A DNA stretch of 64,000 bases from Chromatiales bacterium (GTDB taxonomy: Bacteria; Pseudomonadota; Gammaproteobacteria; Chromatiales; Chromatiaceae), in assembly GCA_028280505.1 (NCBI GenBank), contig JANQLO010000027.1:62001-126000 (forward strand). The letters run 5' to 3'. How positions within the stretch are numbered: position 1 is the first letter of the stretch; every line of letters starts with the position of its first letter. The position numbers and the translations under genes are program-made. Below the pieces are notes generated by a model. It saw nothing but the letters and a program-made list of their open reading frames with translations. It made no database searches and had not been told where the DNA came from. Shown piece after piece: positions 28,110 through 36,798 of this stretch.

Positions 28110-29609
28110 TCAGACCGCTTGCTTACGAAAGTTTTGATAATCGAAGGCCCAGTCATAGCCGTGCGCATCCTCGCCTATCTCGCCCTGACCGAGATTCATG
28201 TATTGCAAGGCGCCTTCGATCGTCGGCGGTTGCACCAGACCGGCGACGAAACGATCGACCAGGGTCGTGTGACCCGCATAGCGTTCGGGCTCCTGTTCGA
28301 AGACCCAGCGATCGGGTTCGGAACCGAAGTGATAACGACGGCCCTTGTAGTCGAGGTGATAGTCGCGCAGCTTCCAGCGCTTACCCGGACGACCGACGAT
28401 GGGCAGATTGGTCATATTGCAGATTACCGGCAGCGTCTGCGGCAGCAGGAGATCTTCACGACCGGCCGCCACGTTCGCGGCGATCACGTCCCAACATTGG
28501 CCCCAGGTGTCGTTCCAGCCCGGGTACTTCTCTTCAAGCCAATCGCGTTCGGCCGACGAGGCGCCGGCGGCCGGATTCCACCAGACCGTCGGACGCCAAT
28601 ACCAGACCCCCATATGCATGCCATGGTGGGTATCGTTCAATTCCTCGAGGAAGATGTCCCAATACCAGGGCTTGTCCAGTCCGAGGTCGAGCATATTGCG
28701 TTCGAACTGACCGATGATCCATTCCTCCATGAACTCCTTGAACGATTTCTCCCGTTTATCCAACGGCGTGTAGTAGTCCATCATCGGACCGGTCAACACG
28801 GTGAACAGCCGCCAGGACCGCCAGAAGGCGATATCGACCTTGCGCTGGGCCTCCTCCTGCTTACCGTTCTCGATCAGGATCTTCAGCGCCGGCGCACCGA
28901 TTTGCGCATGTCGGGCCTCGTCGGTCTGGATACTGGAGATGAGATTGGCGAAGGTGAAATCGCCGGCCTCGGCGGCATCCGCGGCCAATCCGAGGAACTG
29001 CATATTGGTGAAGCCGGTCTCGAAGGCGAAGGTCAACATGATTGCGACCGACACGGCATCGCGCGTGTTCATCATGTCGGCGAACATATGCCGTGCCGCG
29101 ATCGCGCCCCATTCATTGGTATGCATGGCCTTGTGCGCCCAATCGAACTGACGATCCTTGTTCACGTGCTCATGCGGGAAGTAGAGCTGGATCTGACCAT
29201 GACGCGTCTCGTCGAGCAGACCGAAGGTCGCCATATTGCGCATGCCCGAGGCCTTGCCGAAACGCGCCATACGCGCCTCGGCCATACCGGCGGCGTACTC
29301 CTGCACGGCGATGGCACCGTAGTGCGCCTTGAGAATCGACAACCAGCCCGGATCCGCGCCTTCGAAGAACTTCATACGGGCCAAGGCCGCCTTGACCGAG
29401 TAAGCGCCGGCATCCTTTTCGCGCTGCACCTTGACGTATTCCCGGTAAGTCGTCTTGTAAGGTTCGTCGTAACCCGCCCATTTCTCGCGCGGTATGTCGA
29501 AACAGTCGCTCATCTGCGGTGGAAACAACGCGTCTTCCGTGACGTACTTCGGTGTCCAGTTGGTGTCCCTGGCAATGTCGTACCAGTCGGAACGGTTGAG
29601 TAAGGCCAT
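28110..29609 (-). CDS. tmoA: soluble diiron monooxygenase hydroxylase alpha subunit (TmoA-like)
   Basis: 499 residues, matching toluene-4-monooxygenase alpha. The diiron ligands fall at the same numbers as in T4MO: Glu104 (VQEYAA), Glu134 and His137 (DETRH), Glu197 (FAFETGF), and Glu231 and His234 (TDEARHAQ). Pocket residues Ile100, Ala107, Phe176, Leu192, Thr201, Phe205 and Gln228 are kept, but position 103, Gly in T4MO, is Gln (codon 29301-29303). The enzyme hydroxylates or epoxidises an aromatic or alkene in the cytoplasm. It follows the DUF1329 gene by 31 bp within one operon. A 494-codon open antisense frame overlies it but is a composition artefact. Confidence 0.95.
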   Translation of the reverse strand: MALLNRSDWYDIARDTNWTPKYVTEDALFPPQMSDCFDIPREKWAGYDEPYKTTYREYVKVQREKDAGAYSVKAALARMKFFEGADPGWLSILKAHYGAIAVQEYAAGMAEARMARFGKASGMRNMATFGLLDETRHGQIQLYFPHEHVNKDRQFDWAHKAMHTNEWGAIAARHMFADMMNTRDAVSVAIMLTFAFETGFTNMQFLGLAADAAEAGDFTFANLISSIQTDEARHAQIGAPALKILIENGKQEEAQRKVDIAFWRSWRLFTVLTGPMMDYYTPLDKREKSFKEFMEEWIIGQFERNMLDLGLDKPWYWDIFLEELNDTHHGMHMGVWYWRPTVWWNPAAGASSAERDWLEEKYPGWNDTWGQCWDVIAANVAAGREDLLLPQTLPVICNMTNLPIVGRPGKRWKLRDYHLDYKGRRYHFGSEPDRWVFEQEPERYAGHTTLVDRFVAGLVQPPTIEGALQYMNLGQGEIGEDAHGYDWAFDYQNFRKQAV

Positions 29610-29640
29610 GTTGCAGTACCCTCTTTGTTGTCTTTGCCGG

Positions 29641-31050
29641 TTAACGGTAATCGCGTAGCTGGTCGATGTCGAAGGTCGTGGTCGACGGCTCCTTGTGGAT
29701 GGTCTCCCAGGATGAATCCATCAGCAGATGGGTCAGACGATTGCTGATGGGATTCCATTCCAGCACCGTCTTCCACATCGCCTGGCCGGATTTCGGATCG
29801 AAATCGCGTACGTCGTCCCATACGCGCCAGAGATTGCCCCGTTGGTCGTACATCTCTTCATGCTGCATGTAGTAGTTTTCCTTGTCGATATAGATACGCC
29901 GCTTGGAATACTGGTAATCACCGCGTTTGTCGTCGATTTCCAGGATCCAGACCGGTCTCAATTCCAACTCGACCTTCTCGACATGGCAGCGGCTCTCGTC
30001 ACGTACCGCCGGGTTGTAGACATGGCCGGTTTCGGGCTGCGCGAGAATGAAAGTCTCGCCGACCAGCTTGTAGTCGAAGGCCTCGGGATTGGTCTTGAGC
30101 CAATAGCTGCGCCACTCGTCCCAGGTGATTTCCAGACCGGCCGCCATCGGGTCCTGACCGTCCGATCCGGCGAGCACCCGGGTACGTCTCAACCCCGGAA
30201 TGAATACCCGAAAATCGTCGTCGCGATCGGCCGCGGCATAACGCAAACGCACCGCCGCCAGACCGCGTATATCGAACGGCTTGAGGAAGTACATACCGCC
30301 GCCCTCGACGATACCCTCCTTGTTCGGTATCGAGCCGAGCGGCTCGATATCGTTGCGTCCGTGGAACTTCTGCCACCACAGATGGCCCTCGTACTGACGT
30401 TCGATCTTGTTCGACGAATCGCAGACATCGAAGACCACCGGCTTGAACGCGAGGTTATCGATACTCACACCGTGGGCGACGAACTGCCAGTTCAACTCGA
30501 GACCGTTCGACGGATGAATGAACGGTAAGGCGCCTTGAGTCGCCAGGGCATGCTGGCCGTCCTCGGTCAACAGATTGCCTTCGGGGGTGGCGTTGAACTT
30601 CCGCCCTTGTTCGACCGCTTCGCGCGTGGCCTCCAAGGTGCCACGAGACATGTAGTAGCTGTTGGTCGGTACGATATGGATCTCACTCCACTTGAACCAA
30701 TCCGTCGATTGCAACTGCGCCATGATCGCCGGCGGCAGGTAGTCTTTGAGCCAGGAATAACTGCCCATGTTGTCGCGATTGATCACCAGGCCCGGTTTGA
30801 GATCCGCCGGGATATCGGCCTTCGCGATCAACTCCGACGCGGTGTAGCCGCGCAGCTTCGCCCATTCCTCGGCGAGCTTCACCGCCTCGGGTGACGCAAT
30901 CAGTTCGGCCCATTTGGCATGATTCGGATCGCCGGTGCTGGCGGCGAATGCCTGCCATTGCTCGACCCAGGGCGCGGCGGCCACGGCGCCCGACACGGCC
31001 ATGGACAACACGCCTGCCAACAATATCTTTTTTATCGATCGGTTTTTCAT
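29641..31050 (-). CDS. DUF1329 periplasmic/outer-membrane lipoprotein-like protein
   Basis: 469 residues with a clear signal peptide (MKNRSIKKILLAGVLSMAVSGAVAAA, cut before APWVEQ). The mature part shows DUF1329 text: GQDPMAAGLEITWDEWRS, YSKRRIYIDKENYYMQHEEMYDQRG and LTHLLMDSSWE. The fold is related to LolA/LolB lipid carriers, so a periplasmic hydrophobic-ligand carrier is a reasonable inference. It lies between the DUF1302 barrel and the monooxygenase alpha subunit with short gaps (22 and 31 bp), placing it in the hydrocarbon operon. Confidence 0.88.
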   Translation of the reverse strand: MKNRSIKKILLAGVLSMAVSGAVAAAPWVEQWQAFAASTGDPNHAKWAELIASPEAVKLAEEWAKLRGYTASELIAKADIPADLKPGLVINRDNMGSYSWLKDYLPPAIMAQLQSTDWFKWSEIHIVPTNSYYMSRGTLEATREAVEQGRKFNATPEGNLLTEDGQHALATQGALPFIHPSNGLELNWQFVAHGVSIDNLAFKPVVFDVCDSSNKIERQYEGHLWWQKFHGRNDIEPLGSIPNKEGIVEGGGMYFLKPFDIRGLAAVRLRYAAADRDDDFRVFIPGLRRTRVLAGSDGQDPMAAGLEITWDEWRSYWLKTNPEAFDYKLVGETFILAQPETGHVYNPAVRDESRCHVEKVELELRPVWILEIDDKRGDYQYSKRRIYIDKENYYMQHEEMYDQRGNLWRVWDDVRDFDPKSGQAMWKTVLEWNPISNRLTHLLMDSSWETIHKEPSTTTFDIDQLRDYR

Positions 31051-31071
31051 CTGCCACTCCGAGTGAAATAG

Positions 31072-32919
31072 TTAGAACTGAACGGTGATCGAGGCTTCGA
31101 TGTAGTCGGAGTTACCGAACAGCCCGGGTATGCCCTGCTCGTCGTCGCCATCGACATGGACCCATTCGAGCCTTGGTCGAATCTTGTCCCCGAAGAAATT
31201 GAAATCGACGCGCTGGCGATGGATGAAGCCATCGAAGTCATCGTCGTAGATGCTCAGGCCCTCGATGAAGAGCTTTTCCTGCATCAACCCGAGGTTCCAC
31301 AAGAAGGTCGCGTAGTTGTGGTTCTCGGGCACACGCGAGCCGGCGGCCGAATACGGCGCCTGGAAGAACAGTTCATCACCGTCGTCGGTATGGATGTTGA
31401 AGAACTGGAAACTGGTGAAGATCGAGCTGCGCTGGTCTTCCCAGAACGGGAGCCACAAGAAATAGTCGAAACCGACCATCAAGGACCATTGGTCACGCTC
31501 GACGATCGATTGCGAGGGATCGATCACCAATGCCGTGGTCCCGGTCTCGACCTCGCCGAACGGCGTGACCACCGTGGCCTTGTTGAACGGCTTGTCGAAC
31601 TCGTAGGAGAACTCCAGGCGCATCACCGGCGACACGTTCTTCGGCCCCAGCTTGAGTTCGCGCATCTCGCGGGTGAAACTGAAGCCGACCAGCTTCTGCC
31701 GATAGTCGTAGTCCAGATCGAAATCCAGATTCAGCGCACAGTTCGGCGCGGTGACCGTGGGATCGTTACAGCCGAAGGCGCCGAGCGGCCAGGCAATCGG
31801 GCCGGTCGGCAGGCTGCGCAGAAAGTCCAGGTACTGACCGGGCGCGTGGGCGGCGCCAACGGTGTTGGCGACATCCAATGGAATCACCGTCGAGCCCGTC
31901 GGATCACCGAGCGGCGAGCCGACGATGAGGTTGGAGCCCTGCAGCGCGACTACCGGCAGGTCCTGTTGACCGTAGAAGCCGTTCAAAGTCCAGTCCGCCC
32001 CCAGGGCCTCGAACTTCAAGCGGGCACCAAACTCCGAGTTATCGAGTTCGAAGCTGTCGACCTCGTTCTCGCCGAGATCGACACCGATGAATCCCAGACC
32101 CTGATTCGATTTGCTGTCGATCAGACGCGGAAAGGGAAAACCCCAGATACCGCCGGATGCGGCCGACGACGGGGTCGGGTTGTTGACGATGAAACGACTG
32201 TGGTTCACCTCGGGAATCACGACCAGTTCCAGCGCCGGACGGTGCATACCCAGTGCCTCGAACGGCCCGGCGATACCCATGTTGCGAAAATCCAGATCAA
32301 GGGTCGCCATCCAAGACGGGATGCGGGTGTCCTCGGCATCGCGTAAGACGGAACGCTCGCGCAGGTCCTGGGCATGCAAGACGTCGAGCAGGCGCAGGCC
32401 GTCCGACTGGCCCCAACCGCGTTGAAACTTGCCGACCTTGAATGCGAAACGGCCGTCGGGATCGCGATACTTGATCGACGCCTCGCGAATCACCTCTTCG
32501 TTGAAGTCGTCGAACAGTTCCAACTCTTCCTGATCGGCACCGAAGGGTTCGCCGGGGAAACCGCTGCCCCTGCCGTTGGTATTGAAACCGAACTGATCGC
32601 GGAAACCGGCCGAGGTGAAATCCTGGATACCGCCCTGACGGGTATCCGGGCCGTTGTTCGCATTGAGGTCGCCGCGCAACCAGAAGCTGCCCTTGACGCT
32701 GATGTCGTCGCTCGGTTGCCAATTGCCGTTGACCTCGGCCAGGAAGTTGGCCGGTCCGGCCTTGTCCGACTGTCCGGGAAGATCATAGGCCACCGACACC
32801 CCCTGTTTGATGCGGCCGCCGATCCACCAGTTTTCGCCCTCCAGTGCATGGGACACGGGTGTCGCCAAGCCGAACACACCCAATCCAATCAGAATCCCGC
32901 GTATGCCTTGGAACCTCAT
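31072..32919 (-). CDS. DUF1302 family outer-membrane beta-barrel protein
   Basis: 615 residues. Signal peptide MRFQGIRGILIGLGVFGLATPVSHALE is followed by ENWWIGGRIKQGVSVAYD. Alternating short strands run through the length and it ends in a barrel-type final strand (SDYIEASITVQF, terminal Phe). DUF1302 proteins pair with DUF1329 proteins and are predicted outer-membrane channels. Here the pair probably serves entry or transfer of the monooxygenase substrate across the envelope; this is inferred from context only. It is 37 bp downstream of the MMPL transporter gene. Confidence 0.88.
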   Translation of the reverse strand: MRFQGIRGILIGLGVFGLATPVSHALEGENWWIGGRIKQGVSVAYDLPGQSDKAGPANFLAEVNGNWQPSDDISVKGSFWLRGDLNANNGPDTRQGGIQDFTSAGFRDQFGFNTNGRGSGFPGEPFGADQEELELFDDFNEEVIREASIKYRDPDGRFAFKVGKFQRGWGQSDGLRLLDVLHAQDLRERSVLRDAEDTRIPSWMATLDLDFRNMGIAGPFEALGMHRPALELVVIPEVNHSRFIVNNPTPSSAASGGIWGFPFPRLIDSKSNQGLGFIGVDLGENEVDSFELDNSEFGARLKFEALGADWTLNGFYGQQDLPVVALQGSNLIVGSPLGDPTGSTVIPLDVANTVGAAHAPGQYLDFLRSLPTGPIAWPLGAFGCNDPTVTAPNCALNLDFDLDYDYRQKLVGFSFTREMRELKLGPKNVSPVMRLEFSYEFDKPFNKATVVTPFGEVETGTTALVIDPSQSIVERDQWSLMVGFDYFLWLPFWEDQRSSIFTSFQFFNIHTDDGDELFFQAPYSAAGSRVPENHNYATFLWNLGLMQEKLFIEGLSIYDDDFDGFIHRQRVDFNFFGDKIRPRLEWVHVDGDDEQGIPGLFGNSDYIEASITVQF

Positions 32920-32956
32920 TGCGTTCTCCCCCCTCTCTTCGATGGTTCTTTCGTTG

Positions 32957-35332
32957 TCATTCCGCTGCCTCGACCTGCAGCTTGAGTTCGTCGTCGGCAG
33001 GGGTCGGCGCGCGTTCCTTCTCGGGCCGTCCGGTACTGCCGCCGAGCACGGCCTTGGGCCGCAGGAAAAGAACGGCCGCCGGGACGAATATCAGCGAGCC
33101 GATCATGTTGAGGAAAAGCACCATCCCGAGCAGCAGGCCCATCTCGGCCTGGAAGCGCAGGGTGGAAAACAGAAACCAGGGGATCAAAGGCAAGACCATG
33201 GTCATGGCCGTCACGAAGATCGCATTGCCCGAGGTCATGATGGCGTTGCGCACCGCACCGAAGGCATCGCGACCGAGACGCGCCTCCTCCCGGATGCGAT
33301 CGAGCATGTAGATGCCGTAGTCGACACCGAGCCCGATCCCCAGGGCGGTCAAGGGCAAGGTATTGATGCTCAGCCCGATGCCCTGCATGGCCATGAAGGC
33401 ATAGGTCAGGAAGTTCGCGGTCGCGAGACTGACGACCAATACCAGGCTGACCATCACGGAGCGATACAAGAGGAAGACGCAGACCGCGATGACGATAACG
33501 ATCGATACCAGCACCAAGGTGTTCGACGCACGGATCTCGTCGTTCACCGACTTGGTGATACCGATCTGCCCGCCGGCATAAAGGAAACGTTCTTCGTTAC
33601 CCAACGGCGGTTGCGACTCGATGAAATCGCCGACCACCTCGATCACCTTGTCCACCGTGGGTCCGGCGTGATCCTTGACCGGTATGCTGACGCTGCCGAT
33701 CTGCCATTCCGGATTGGTATAGGCCGCGAAGTCCCCGGGCTCGCCCTTGGACCGGAACAGATAGATATTGAAGCCGACTTCTTCCGGGCTGTCCGGAATC
33801 AATTCGTAGCTGGGATCGCCCTCGTAAAGCACGCCATTGATCTTCTTGATCACCGGCACCAGGCTCTGCGCCGAACGCGCCTGAGGCACCTGTTCGTAGA
33901 CGTGTCGATCCATCGCCTCGATCCGATGGTAGACCTCGGGATCGAGCATGGTGTTTTCGCCGCCCTCGATATAAACCTGCATCAGGTCGGTGCCCACGCG
34001 CGAGAACGCGGCATTGATGGCATCGTTGTCCAGGTTGTAGCGCGAATCGGGCCATAGGATGGGACTGCCGCTGGCATCGCCGATGGTCAGACGGCTCGCG
34101 CCCATCGCGCCCAGACCCAATGCGACGAAGGTCAATACCAACACGGCCAGCGCATGCCGTTCGAGATTCAGCGACGACCAGACACGCTCGACGAAATGCA
34201 GACCGGTGCGATAAGTCTTCGGCCGGGGCAACAGACACAGCAACGCGGCGGAAAGGATCAACGACGGGAATATCGCCAACAGCCATAGCGTGCAGATCAG
34301 CGCCAGGGCCTGGATGCTTGGAATACCGACCAATACCAAAACCGTGAAACCCGCGGCATCGGTAACGATCGCGGCCATGCTCGGGAACAAGAGCTTGGTC
34401 AGGCCGTGGCGTACCGCATCGCGCATATGATGATGCTCGGCGAATTCCTCGAACACCCGCGAGATGAACTGCACGCTGTGCGACAACACGATCGCGAAAA
34501 TGAACGCCGGCAGCAGGATCAGCAGCGGATCGAGGTTGTAATCCACCAGCCCCATGGCGCCCAGGCCCCAGGACGTCGCGGTCGCGGCACTGACCATGGG
34601 TACGAACACGCCGATCCAGTTATGGAAATAGGCGAACAGGATGACGCCGACGAATAACACCGACGCGGCCAGGATCAACAGTGTCTTGTCCAAGGCCTTG
34701 TAGATGGTGCCGAGTAATATGGGTCGCCCCGAGGCGTACACAGTGATGCCTTGAGCCGCAGCCTCGATGCGCATCGCATCGATGAAGTCAACCAATCCTT
34801 CGTAATCGACGCTGTCCTTGAAATCGGCGACGATCATCGCCGAGCGCTCGTCATCGGATACCAGCAGGCCCTGGTATTGCGCCTTGACGTTGCGCCGCAG
34901 GGTTTCCAGGGCGGCCTCGCTCTCCGGCGGGCGCGGCCACATCAAGGCATCGATAAGGATGCGCCCACCGGAACCGGCGACGGCCTTGGTCTTGCGCAGC
35001 GACAGCGACTGCACCAGATGGCGAATGGTGTCCGGATAAAAATACAGCTCGTCGGAAAACTCGCTATAGGCCTTGAGGAAATCCGCGTTATAGATATCGC
35101 CGTGTTGATTCTCCAACGCGATCAGGGTCGTATTGGCACCGCCGAACTGCTCACCGAACTTCTGCATCAGTTGAACGTTGTTACGTTCCACCGGCAGCAT
35201 CTCTTCCAACACGACCTTCAAGGACAGGCCTTCGCGGGCCTGATAGGCCAACACCAGGGAGATACCGACGAGTACAACCAGGAACATGACCGGATGGGTC
35301 ACCACCAGGCGGGAAAGTCTTTTCGCCGCCAT
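32957..35332 (-). CDS. MMPL/RND-superfamily transporter
   Basis: 791 residues from ATG 35332, chosen because AGGGGAACGCTGAT precedes it and it directly follows the upstream stop (1-bp gap). The protein is a two-fold repeat: one membrane helix, a periplasmic loop and then five to six helices, twice (about 8-30, 225-400 and 585-770). SSD/MMPL traits are present, such as GLGVDYGIYMLDRIREE and FAIVLSHSVQFISRVFEE. RND pumps of this class move hydrophobic molecules using the proton gradient; direction here is unknown. In the operon it stands with a YCF48-like protein and a DUF1302/DUF1329 pair. Confidence 0.9.
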   Translation of the reverse strand: MAAKRLSRLVVTHPVMFLVVLVGISLVLAYQAREGLSLKVVLEEMLPVERNNVQLMQKFGEQFGGANTTLIALENQHGDIYNADFLKAYSEFSDELYFYPDTIRHLVQSLSLRKTKAVAGSGGRILIDALMWPRPPESEAALETLRRNVKAQYQGLLVSDDERSAMIVADFKDSVDYEGLVDFIDAMRIEAAAQGITVYASGRPILLGTIYKALDKTLLILAASVLFVGVILFAYFHNWIGVFVPMVSAATATSWGLGAMGLVDYNLDPLLILLPAFIFAIVLSHSVQFISRVFEEFAEHHHMRDAVRHGLTKLLFPSMAAIVTDAAGFTVLVLVGIPSIQALALICTLWLLAIFPSLILSAALLCLLPRPKTYRTGLHFVERVWSSLNLERHALAVLVLTFVALGLGAMGASRLTIGDASGSPILWPDSRYNLDNDAINAAFSRVGTDLMQVYIEGGENTMLDPEVYHRIEAMDRHVYEQVPQARSAQSLVPVIKKINGVLYEGDPSYELIPDSPEEVGFNIYLFRSKGEPGDFAAYTNPEWQIGSVSIPVKDHAGPTVDKVIEVVGDFIESQPPLGNEERFLYAGGQIGITKSVNDEIRASNTLVLVSIVIVIAVCVFLLYRSVMVSLVLVVSLATANFLTYAFMAMQGIGLSINTLPLTALGIGLGVDYGIYMLDRIREEARLGRDAFGAVRNAIMTSGNAIFVTAMTMVLPLIPWFLFSTLRFQAEMGLLLGMVLFLNMIGSLIFVPAAVLFLRPKAVLGGSTGRPEKERAPTPADDELKLQVEAAE

Positions 35333-35333
35333 A

Positions 35334-36434
35334 TCAGCGTTCCCCTGGACTTGGGCCGGACACGTGCACGGTCGCCGGATCATCCAAGCGCGCCAAGATC
35401 TCGAAGGGCTCGTCGATCCCTGCGGTCTTAATGACTACGCCACGTCCGCCGACCGCGAGTAACTCCCCGACGGGCAAAACGCTCACGCCGTGAAACCAGT
35501 TGTAAGGAAGCTCCACACCCGCGTCCGCGAAGACCGGTGTCAGTCGGTCGCGCTCGATACGCAACAACACCGAACGACCGACGACGACGCCATTGCCATC
35601 GGCATCGAGCGCAATATCGAACAGATGTTCGCGTGTCGCGGTCGACAAGGACCGCACGGCCGGGGCATGTTCGAAAGACAACCGCCAGGCGATGCCATCC
35701 AAACCGACCGCGGTCACCTGCCCCCCGGCCTGGGCGAGCGCGGTAAGGGTTTTCTTGGCGGGCGTCTCCACCAATCGCCAGTTATCGCCGCCGTCTTCGG
35801 TGATCGCCAAGACGCCGAACTCGCCGGCCAGCACGGCCCGTTGCCTGTCCAGCGCCAACACCGCATTCAAACGCGGTAGATCGCGTCCGCTGTATCCGGA
35901 GAGTTCCTGCCGCTGCCAGCTGCGTCCGCCGTCGCGGGTATGCATGATCGCGGCCTCGTGACCGACCACCCATCCGACATCGCTATCGACAAAGGACAGG
36001 TCACGCAAGTAGACGCCGGGCAGGCGATGCTGCTCTTGCCAGCGATGGCCTCCGTCCGACGAATGCAAAATGCTGCCGCGATGCCCGACGGCCCAGACCA
36101 AGTGCTCGCTTACCGCATCCACCCGACGCAATAGTTGGTTCACCCCGCTCGACAGCCGCGTCCAATGAAGGCCGCCGTTGTCGGTCTTCAACAGGGTGCC
36201 GTAATAACCCGACGCAAAACCGGTTTGTCCGTCGACGAAATCGACACCGTACAGATGATCCGGCACGAGACGATTGACGACGGCCGGGCCGCTACCCGGC
36301 GATGCCGCCAGGGGGTTACCGAACAGGCCGTAGGCCCCGATGAGCAAGGCCGCCAAGCCCAAGCCCAGGGCACGCCAGGGCATACCGCGATAACCGTCGA
36401 GTCGAATGGCTTGCAATTGTCGATGCGTACGCAT
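35334..36434 (-). CDS. YCF48/BNR-repeat photosystem-assembly-like protein
   Basis: 366 residues from ATG 36434, preceded by GGAGG. The longer frame to 36527 is excluded because it contains the sigma-54 promoter at 36507-36522. An N-terminal helix (WRALGLGLAALLIGAYGLFG) acts as signal or anchor. Repeats of the BNR/YCF48 propeller type are clear: LKTDNGGLHWTRL, LHSSDGGHRWQEQ, MHTRDGGRSWQRQ and AITEDGGDNWRLV. It is probably a periplasmic beta-propeller scaffold for the neighbouring RND transporter. It is the first gene of the ten-gene operon and is separated by 1 bp from the transporter gene. Confidence 0.88.
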   Translation of the reverse strand: MRTHRQLQAIRLDGYRGMPWRALGLGLAALLIGAYGLFGNPLAASPGSGPAVVNRLVPDHLYGVDFVDGQTGFASGYYGTLLKTDNGGLHWTRLSSGVNQLLRRVDAVSEHLVWAVGHRGSILHSSDGGHRWQEQHRLPGVYLRDLSFVDSDVGWVVGHEAAIMHTRDGGRSWQRQELSGYSGRDLPRLNAVLALDRQRAVLAGEFGVLAITEDGGDNWRLVETPAKKTLTALAQAGGQVTAVGLDGIAWRLSFEHAPAVRSLSTATREHLFDIALDADGNGVVVGRSVLLRIERDRLTPVFADAGVELPYNWFHGVSVLPVGELLAVGGRGVVIKTAGIDEPFEILARLDDPATVHVSGPSPGER

Positions 36435-36506
36435 GGCGTACCAGTCCTCCGGTGCCCTCTTCCTGAGGGTTCTGATTCTGTGAACACGAAACCTGCGGGG
36501 GCATAG

Positions 36507-36522
36507 TGCAAGGCGGGTGCCA
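36507..36522 (-). promoter_or_regulatory. sigma-54 promoter of the monooxygenase/transport operon
   Basis: On the minus strand TGGCAC-CCGCC-TTGCA is an exact match to the -24/-12 consensus with correct spacing. The start is predicted near 36496, leaving a leader of about 62 nt to the first gene at 36434. The divergent XylR/DmpR-type activator gene supplies the needed enhancer-binding protein. Confidence 0.88.
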
Positions 36523-36639
36523 ACCATGGGGAGGAGCCGCTCATGGCGTGTCCGAACGACCGGAAAAACATGACATGCTTATGTCGCTCAAAGGCGACAA
36601 AGGCAATAACAACAGAGATTTAGCGGAAGCTCACGAATC

Positions 36640-36655
36640 TGGCACTCCTTCTGCT
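36640..36655 (+). promoter_or_regulatory. sigma-54-like promoter facing the regulator gene
   Basis: TGGCAC-TCCTT-CTGCT on the plus strand matches the -24 box perfectly and the -12 box with one mismatch, at exact spacing. It predicts a start near 36667, about 130 bp before the regulator at 36799. Autogenous sigma-54 control is possible; a sigma-70 promoter could also exist, but I did not find a convincing one. Confidence 0.45.
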
Positions 36656-36727
36656 TACGACGATTGAGATGGCGCTGCCGAGACTCAAAAGATCGTCTGA
36701 GGAGCCGGCCGAAACCGTGTTTTTCAT

Positions 36728-36766
36728 AATTTCGTGAATTCGACCGGTGTGGCCGTTCACAAAATT
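36728..36766. promoter_or_regulatory. inverted repeat, candidate activator-binding UAS
   Basis: AATTTCGTGAA (36728-36738) and TTCACAAAATT (36756-36766) are inverted repeats with 10 of 11 positions matching and centres 28 bp apart. They lie about 205-245 bp upstream of the minus-strand sigma-54 promoter and just before the regulator gene. This is the usual placement of XylR/DmpR-type upstream activating sequences, though the bases differ from the TTGATCAA type. Confidence 0.5.
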
Positions 36767-36798
36767 AAGCAATACACTCGACCCATCAGGAATGGCAG

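Noticed and set aside
28119..29603. 494-codon open frame on the plus strand, antisense to the monooxygenase alpha gene
   Set aside because: It mirrors the real gene almost end to end, has no ribosome-binding site or recognisable domain, and the opposite strand encodes an unmistakable TmoA. Long antisense frames are common in GC-rich genes.
31156..32346. 396-codon plus-strand frame inside the DUF1302 gene
   Set aside because: It is antisense to a clear beta-barrel gene with a signal peptide; the composition is typical of a shadow frame.
32807..34057. 416-codon plus-strand frame inside the MMPL gene
   Set aside because: It is antisense to a polytopic transporter, rich in His/Asp/Arg with no domain, as expected for a reverse complement of membrane helices.
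35334..36527. Long form of the YCF48-like gene starting at 36527
   Set aside because: The added 31 codons contain the sigma-54 promoter, so they cannot be in the mRNA made from it.
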